In this document: one piece after another, positions 7,804 to 11,788 of the stretch
Layout: the number at the start of each line of letters is the position of its first letter
Numbering within the stretch: the first letter of the stretch is position 1
From: Spirochaetia bacterium
GTDB taxonomy: Bacteria; Spirochaetota; Spirochaetia; Treponematales; Rectinemataceae
DNA length: 11,788 nt
Direction of reading: 5' to 3'
NCBI GenBank assembly: GCA_021286925.1
Contig: JAJTBL010000028.1
Coordinates: 1-11,788, forward strand
The notes under the pieces: model-generated
Databases searched by the model: none
Told to the model about the DNA's origin: nothing
What the model saw: the letters and a program-made list of their open reading frames with translations, nothing else
Position numbers and translations under genes: made by a program

Positions 7804-9249
7804 ATGATTCAACAGGTCATGGCAGTGAGAAATTCGGTACGCCAGCCCAGGCGGACGATTCTTCTGGGCGGGGCGATCGCCTTTGGCGTCATAATAATTT
7901 GCCTGGTCAGCGGCTTTATTTCGGGCATGGAAAAGGCGGTGCAGGACAATGTTACGCTGTTCAGCGCCGGGCATGTGCTTGTCAATGGCATAACGATCAG
8001 CGAAAGCGGGCGGGCGCAAAACCGGATCAGCGCCCCAGCGCTTCTGGATAAGGTGAAGGCACTGGTTCCTGAAGCGGTCAGCGTATCGCAGACGGCGCAG
8101 GCGCAGGCGACGGTGGTCTTTGGTTCCCGCGAACAGCAGATGCGGATCCGCGGAGTGGACTGGGAATCGGATCGGCTTTTCTCCGGGAGCCTTGTCTTGA
8201 CCGCGGGAAGCTGGGATAAAGTGCGGAAAGACCGAACAATGGTGCTTGGCGCGCAATCAGCGAAACGTTTTGGGCTCGGTCTGGGGGATACTGTCATGGT
8301 GCGGCTGTCCACAGCCTCCGGCCAGCAGAATGTTACCGAATATGCTGTCGCGGCTTTCTACGATGACGCTTCTTCCGGCGGGATGAATACGGCGCTGGTG
8401 CCGGTTTCAGATTTGCTTGCCGATTTGAATATGAAGAAGGGCGAATATCAGGCGTTGGCGATTTTCCTGCGGGATGCGCTTTTGGCGGATAAAACGGCGC
8501 AGGCGGTGGAAAAGGGTCTGACTGCGGCGGGATACCGCTTTATTGCGGGCGGGCAGGGGGGAGTCGGCGGCTCCGCTCCTAGCAGCGCCATAATTGGCGG
8601 CGCCAGGAATGGCGAGGCCATGAATGGCGGCGGAATGACAAGTGGCGGCCCTGGCGGCGCCATGGGTGGCAGCGCAATGAATGGAGGGGCAGCAATGCCC
8701 AGCGGCGGTGCTCTGTTTGGCGGCGCCCAATTTTTCAAAAACATGCCGGCTGGCACAACACTATACAGGACTGCCACGGTAACCCAGATGTCAGGACAGA
8801 CCGGGGCCGTGCTTTCCACCATCAAATGGATCGGCATAACTGTCTTCCTGGTGATGCTCGTTCTGGTCGCGGCCGGAATTACCAACACCTATCGGATGGT
8901 TTTACTCGAGCGAACCAAGGAAATCGGCATGCTGCGCTGTATTGGCTTCAAGCGCAAAGATGTTTTTGCCGTGTTCATGTATGAAGCCTTGATGATAGCT
9001 CTGGCTGGCAGTATGGCCGGCATTCTCTTAAGCCTGCCGTTGGGAGTGCTGGTCCAGTTGATTCCCTTTGATCCAAACGGCAGCCTGGGCTCGGTGCTGA
9101 CGCGGGGACATTTGGTTTTTGCTCCCACGCTTGGTTCGCTGGCGCTTGTCGTCGCAGCTGTGCTGGCTGCCTCCTGTCTGGCGGTCTTGAGTCCAGCGCG
9201 GCGGGCCTCGCGGCTCAAGCCGGTCGAAGCGTTGAGAACGGTTGCCTAA
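7804..9249 (+). CDS. FtsX/MacB-like ABC transporter permease (second of two) with Gly-rich periplasmic insert
   Basis: A 481-residue partner permease with the same architecture: helix 18-40, periplasmic domain about 41-335, helices 338-360, 388-418 and 442-464. The coupling region LLERTKEIGMLRCIGFKRKDV (367-387) and the ending SPARRASRLKPVEALRTVA are typical of LolC/LolE/MacB permeases. The start is ATG with a weak purine-rich AGGCAGGCGG site. The odd part is residues 248-308, a Gly/Ala/Met/Asn-rich low-complexity insert with 24 glycines in 61 residues, just before the second membrane helix. The two permeases are not copies of each other, which again fits a heterodimer. Confidence 0.93.
   Translation: MIQQVMAVRNSVRQPRRTILLGGAIAFGVIIICLVSGFISGMEKAVQDNVTLFSAGHVLVNGITISESGRAQNRISAPALLDKVKALVPEAVSVSQTAQAQATVVFGSREQQMRIRGVDWESDRLFSGSLVLTAGSWDKVRKDRTMVLGAQSAKRFGLGLGDTVMVRLSTASGQQNVTEYAVAAFYDDASSGGMNTALVPVSDLLADLNMKKGEYQALAIFLRDALLADKTAQAVEKGLTAAGYRFIAGGQGGVGGSAPSSAIIGGARNGEAMNGGGMTSGGPGGAMGGSAMNGGAAMPSGGALFGGAQFFKNMPAGTTLYRTATVTQMSGQTGAVLSTIKWIGITVFLVMLVLVAAGITNTYRMVLLERTKEIGMLRCIGFKRKDVFAVFMYEALMIALAGSMAGILLSLPLGVLVQLIPFDPNGSLGSVLTRGHLVFAPTLGSLALVVAAVLAASCLAVLSPARRASRLKPVEALRTVA
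8545..8727 (+). repeat. Low-complexity glycine-rich coding segment in permease 2
   Basis: This stretch encodes residues 248-308 of the second permease. It is built from imperfect short motifs such as MNGGG, MGGSAMNGG and SGGPGGAMGG. In DNA it is a GGC/GGN-rich run with recurring ATGGCGGC-like words rather than a clean tandem repeat. It keeps the frame and sits in the predicted periplasmic domain, close to the membrane. Confidence 0.8.
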
Positions 9250-9270
9250 TTCACAATAAATTTTGCTCTT

Positions 9271-9280
9271 AAAAGGAGAT
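9271..9280 (+). promoter_or_regulatory. Shine-Dalgarno site fixing the start of the LolA-like gene
   Basis: AAAAGGAGAT ends 3 nt before the ATG at 9284, with the GGAG core about 5 nt from it. A TTG at 9263 is in the same frame but lies upstream of this site and has no ribosome-binding site, so 9284 is the better start. Confidence 0.8.
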
Positions 9281-9283
9281 ACT

Positions 9284-10203
9284 ATGATAAATCGATTGTC
9301 GGAAACTCGAAAAATTTTGAATCTTTCCATCTTTCTCCTGGCTGTTCTTCTTGGAGCCAGCGCACAGGGTTCACCTGGCGGCGCCCCGGGCGGTACACCG
9401 GGCGGCGCCCCGGGCGGTACACCGGGCGGCGCACCGGGCGGCGGGCTTCCGCCTCCGGGCATGTATGGCAATCCGGCAGATACTGTCCCTGCGGCAAAGC
9501 CGGCTAGCATTCAGGAATATACCGCCAAGGATTTTCTCGCACTGGTCCGCCAAACCGATATTCGATCCAGCTTCTATCAATCCGACATGTCGGCCACTAT
9601 TACCATGGTCGACGTCAGCCCGGAACGCGGCACCCGCACCTTCAAGCAGATGATTTATCGCCGCGACAAGGATGACGCCTTCCTGATGATCACCATTGAA
9701 CCTGAATCCCGAAAGGGCCAGGGCATGCTTCGCGTGGACAACAACATGTGGCGGTATGACCCGACAAGCCGCAAGTTCACGCATACAACCCTCAAGGACC
9801 AGTATGAAAATTCGACTGCGAAGAATTCCGACTTCCGCCGCTCCCAGCGTTCCTGGGATTACTCGGTCCAGACTGTGGAATCAGGCAAGCTCGGCAAATA
9901 CGATGTGTGGATCGCTGAACTGAAAGCCAACAACGACGAAGTTCCATTCCCATTTATCAAGATGTGGATTGAAAAAGATCGAACCATCGTCCTGAAGAAT
10001 ACAGCCTTTCCAAAAAACTGCTCCGCACTTCGTATTATACAAATTATGTGCAGATCGGGACTTCCTTTATTCCGACCACCCAGATTTATCAGGATGGTTT
10101 GATACCAGAAAAACGAACACAGGTTACCTATACCAATATTTCCACAAAGCCGGTGCCTGACGATTACTTTACGAAAAACTATCTCGAACGGATCAGCCAG
10201 TAG
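9284..10203 (+). CDS. Outer membrane lipoprotein-sorting (LolA-like) protein, broken by a -1 frameshift near 10012-10018
   Basis: A periplasmic LolA-like protein (the 'outer membrane lipoprotein-sorting protein' family) that should carry a lipid or lipoprotein cargo. It has a Sec signal peptide (1-27, cleavage after ASA), a PGGA/PGGT repeat (31-54), then a family core including MLRVDNNMWRYDP (148-160) and an NSDFRRSQRSWDY segment (181-193). In the starting frame the protein ends at 10102 after 272 residues with an unrelated tail. From 10018, the -1 frame continues with convincing sequence (KLLRTSYYTNYVQIG... and ending YLERISQ) to TAG at 10201-10203. That would give about 306 residues. That TAG overlaps the Shine-Dalgarno of the next gene, which also supports the -1 frame as native. 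The break lies on an in-frame A AAA AAC heptamer. The cause could be a base-calling error, a real deletion, or ribosomal or transcriptional slippage. Confidence 0.85.
9377..9443 (+). repeat. 24-bp in-frame tandem repeat encoding PGGA-PGGT
   Basis: Two exact 24-bp copies (9377-9400 and 9401-9424) are followed by a near-exact half copy and a GGC-rich end. The unit encodes GGAPGGTP, so the protein carries a flexible Gly/Pro tether just after the signal peptide. The length is a multiple of three, so gain or loss of copies would keep the frame. Confidence 0.9.
10012..10018 (+). other. In-frame A AAA AAC slippery heptamer at the frame break
   Basis: Zero-frame codons are CCA-AAA-AAC, so the heptamer has the canonical X XXY YYZ phase for -1 slippage. 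After slippage the next codon is CTG at 10018, exactly the frame that restores the conserved C-terminal part of the LolA-like protein. I see no strong stem-loop or pseudoknot 5-9 nt downstream; a GCAC/GTGC pairing exists but is weak. The heptamer is seen directly, while its use is unproven. Confidence 0.5.
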
Positions 10204-10207
10204 GAGG
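10202..10207 (+). promoter_or_regulatory. Shine-Dalgarno AGGAGG overlapping the LolA-like stop codon
   Basis: AGGAGG lies 5 nt before the ATG at 10213 and shares its first two bases with the TAG (10201-10203) that ends the -1 frame of the preceding gene. This is a normal arrangement for coupled genes. Confidence 0.8.
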
Positions 10208-10212
10208 GATGC

Positions 10213-11781
10213 ATGAAAAATCTCAAACCGGGCTGGGGTATCGGCGCACTGGGCTTGCTGATCCTTGTTCTTGTCTGCCCGCTCGAGTCCGCGAACGCGC
10301 AGGCCAGCCTGCCGGCTCTCGATGACGACGCGCTCTTCGGCGGCTCAAGTGACATTGTAACGGTCATCGATACCAATGTAGCGGCGACCAGCGTTGTTGA
10401 ACTCGTCAAAGACTCCAAAACGTATCCAGTTTTTCTCGTGGAAGGGGATCTGGGCGCCGGGCTTACCAGCTCGCTGGTGCCCTATGGGGCAAGCGGTTCA
10501 GATAAGAATCTCCTATTCGGCGCTGTCCGCCTCGACAGCCTCGCCTTTACCTATGCACCGGTCAAAGATGTCGATTTCAACATAACAACCTCAGCAACCC
10601 TCCTTCCAAACAGCGCGACCGATGTTTCCGTTTCAGCGTATGCCAATCTGCGCGCTTCAGAATACACCCGTTTCTATGCGTCAGGGAAATACAATTATAA
10701 GGTCAGTTCGAGTTCCACGGCCTCAACCGCCGACGGGCTTGCTCTTGATGAAATTTTCATAGATACCGCCATCAATCGAAAATATTTCTTCAGGCTCGGA
10801 AAACAGCGCGTCAGCTGGGGAGTCGGATATTGGTTCAAGCCCGCCGATGTGCTCAGCCTGGCTCAGATTGACCCGGATAATCCCACGGCAAGCAGGGAAG
10901 GACCCTTTGCCTTCAAGGCGGACATGCCGTTCGGGCTTAACCATGCCACCCTCTACGCGGTGCCGCCTCCCGATGGCTCTATGGGCAAGTTCTCCATTGC
11001 TGAGCGTACCGATATTGTGTCAGGCATTTTTGAGCTGAGTTTCGCCGGTTTTGCCAGAACCGACATGGGAGCCCGGCCTCGTCTGATGTTCATGTTCACC
11101 GGCTCTATCGGACTGATTGATGTCTATGGTGAAAATGTTGCGCTCTGGGGCTCCGACCGGAACTATGTCAGGGAAAAGGATGGCGGCGGATATGAGCTGT
11201 ACCGGGTGGAAAATCAGCTTCTGTTCCAATCGACGCTGGGGCTCAAGTACAGCTGGCAGAATTCGGACGGATTATCCGCTTCTTTCCATGTCCAGGGATA
11301 CTACAACGGCACCGGTTATGAAGACTCGTCGATTCTGCAGACAACCGCGGCGCGGAATCTTGTGAAGGCTTCCTCAGCATACACATCGAATGATCTTGCG
11401 CAGGCGGGAATGTATTACCTCGGGGCTAGTGTCTCTTTCGGCGCCCGCTTTGGCGAAGGCAAGAAGCTGACCAACACATCGCTCGGCAGTACAGCCCTCT
11501 TCAATTTTTCAGACGGCTCGATGCGGTTCAAACCCTCCTGGTCGCTGACGGTCGGCAGCGGCGGAAGCGCGCTCAATCTGGCAGTCTCAGCGCTGACATC
11601 GCTGGGAAAACCGGATTCGGAATATGCTCCGAAGGGGAATATGGTGACACCAGCGCTGACTGCCACCATCAATAAAACGGTGCAGATTTCCGCGAGCGCT
11701 CCTCTGAAGCTCGATACCGACTATTCACTGAAAAAAGCATCGCTCGCATTGAGTCTGTACTGGAATGTGCTAAGTTATTGA
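10213..11781 (+). CDS. Predicted outer-membrane beta-barrel protein
   Basis: A 522-residue protein with a Sec signal peptide (1-30: KNLK, hydrophobic core 10-21, cleavage after ANA or AQA). The rest alternates short amphipathic strands with Ser/Thr/Gly/Asn-rich turns and ends in an aromatic residue (LSLYWNVLSY), both hallmarks of outer-membrane barrels. A conserved-looking segment FFRLGKQRVSWGVGYWFKPADVLS (split here as 192-202 and 203-215) resembles the 'lRlGrQ..sWG.gyff.P' motif I associate with DUF1302-like and related barrel proteins. That family link is from memory and tentative. It follows the LolA-like gene by 9 bp and is in the same operon, so it probably acts as the outer-membrane partner or acceptor of the ABC/LolA-like route. 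It could also be an unrelated porin that shares the promoter. Confidence 0.85.
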   Translation: MKNLKPGWGIGALGLLILVLVCPLESANAQASLPALDDDALFGGSSDIVTVIDTNVAATSVVELVKDSKTYPVFLVEGDLGAGLTSSLVPYGASGSDKNLLFGAVRLDSLAFTYAPVKDVDFNITTSATLLPNSATDVSVSAYANLRASEYTRFYASGKYNYKVSSSSTASTADGLALDEIFIDTAINRKYFFRLGKQRVSWGVGYWFKPADVLSLAQIDPDNPTASREGPFAFKADMPFGLNHATLYAVPPPDGSMGKFSIAERTDIVSGIFELSFAGFARTDMGARPRLMFMFTGSIGLIDVYGENVALWGSDRNYVREKDGGGYELYRVENQLLFQSTLGLKYSWQNSDGLSASFHVQGYYNGTGYEDSSILQTTAARNLVKASSAYTSNDLAQAGMYYLGASVSFGARFGEGKKLTNTSLGSTALFNFSDGSMRFKPSWSLTVGSGGSALNLAVSALTSLGKPDSEYAPKGNMVTPALTATINKTVQISASAPLKLDTDYSLKKASLALSLYWNVLSY

Positions 11782-11782
11782 T

Positions 11783-11788
11783 AAGGAG
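11783..11788 (+). promoter_or_regulatory. Shine-Dalgarno of a following gene at the window edge
   Basis: AAGGAG begins 2 nt after the barrel gene's TGA and ends the window. It suggests a further gene of the same operon starting within about 5-10 nt beyond the edge. Confidence 0.5.

Noticed and set aside
9263..9283. TTG start for the LolA-like gene, 7 codons upstream
   Set aside because: The stretch contains the Shine-Dalgarno AAAAGGAGAT itself, so translation must start after it, at the ATG at 9284. The signal peptide also fits that start.
10018..10060. Stem-loop downstream of the A AAA AAC heptamer as a frameshift stimulator
   Set aside because: Only a 4-bp GCAC/GTGC pairing around a loop of roughly 19 AT-rich nt is visible, too weak to claim as a stimulator.
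10103..10212. A 110-bp non-coding spacer between the LolA-like and barrel genes
   Set aside because: It only looks empty if the zero-frame stop at 10102 is accepted. The -1 frame fills it with coding sequence that matches the protein's expected C terminus.

Overview
The window looks like a piece of a Gram-negative (diderm), moderately GC-rich bacterial chromosome. Diderm architecture is supported by Sec signal peptides, a LolA-like periplasmic protein and an outer-membrane beta-barrel protein. The gene set (UbiA/UbiX/UbiD-type quinone genes, plus a LolD-like ATPase, two FtsX permeases, a LolA-like protein and a beta-barrel) reminds me of anaerobic spirochaetes of the Treponema/Spirochaeta kind. 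That placement is an inference from gene content, not a proof. No RNA genes, insertion sequences, CRISPR arrays or clear terminators were seen.

Two operons diverge from a 184-bp intergenic region (5407-5590). The minus-strand operon (5406 down past base 1) is tightly packed. Its order is a UbiD-family decarboxylase, a UbiA-family prenyltransferase, a UbiX flavin prenyltransferase, an NMT1/SsuA-type periplasmic binding protein, then one continuous reading frame that carries a complete NitT/TauT-type ABC ATPase followed by the matching permease domain. The permease runs off the left edge. UbiX makes prenylated FMN for UbiD, and UbiA attaches the isoprenoid tail. Together they are the membrane-stage enzymes of quinone synthesis, probably menaquinone by the futalosine route (the MqnP/MqnL/MqnM roles). 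The co-transcribed importer may bring in a quinone precursor or a flavin precursor.

The plus-strand operon (5591 to beyond the right edge) encodes a LolD/MacB-type ATPase, two different FtsX-type permeases, a LolA-like (outer membrane lipoprotein-sorting) protein and a 522-residue predicted outer-membrane beta-barrel protein. A Shine-Dalgarno motif at the last bases suggests that another gene follows. The set looks like a trans-envelope system that extracts a lipid or lipoprotein from the inner membrane and passes it across the periplasm.

The points most worth following are: (1) the ATPase-permease fusion, (2) the coupling of an ABC importer to ubiD-ubiA-ubiX, (3) a -1 frame break in the LolA-like gene lying exactly on an in-frame A AAA AAC heptamer, and (4) glycine-rich low-complexity segments in two adjacent proteins of the plus-strand operon.
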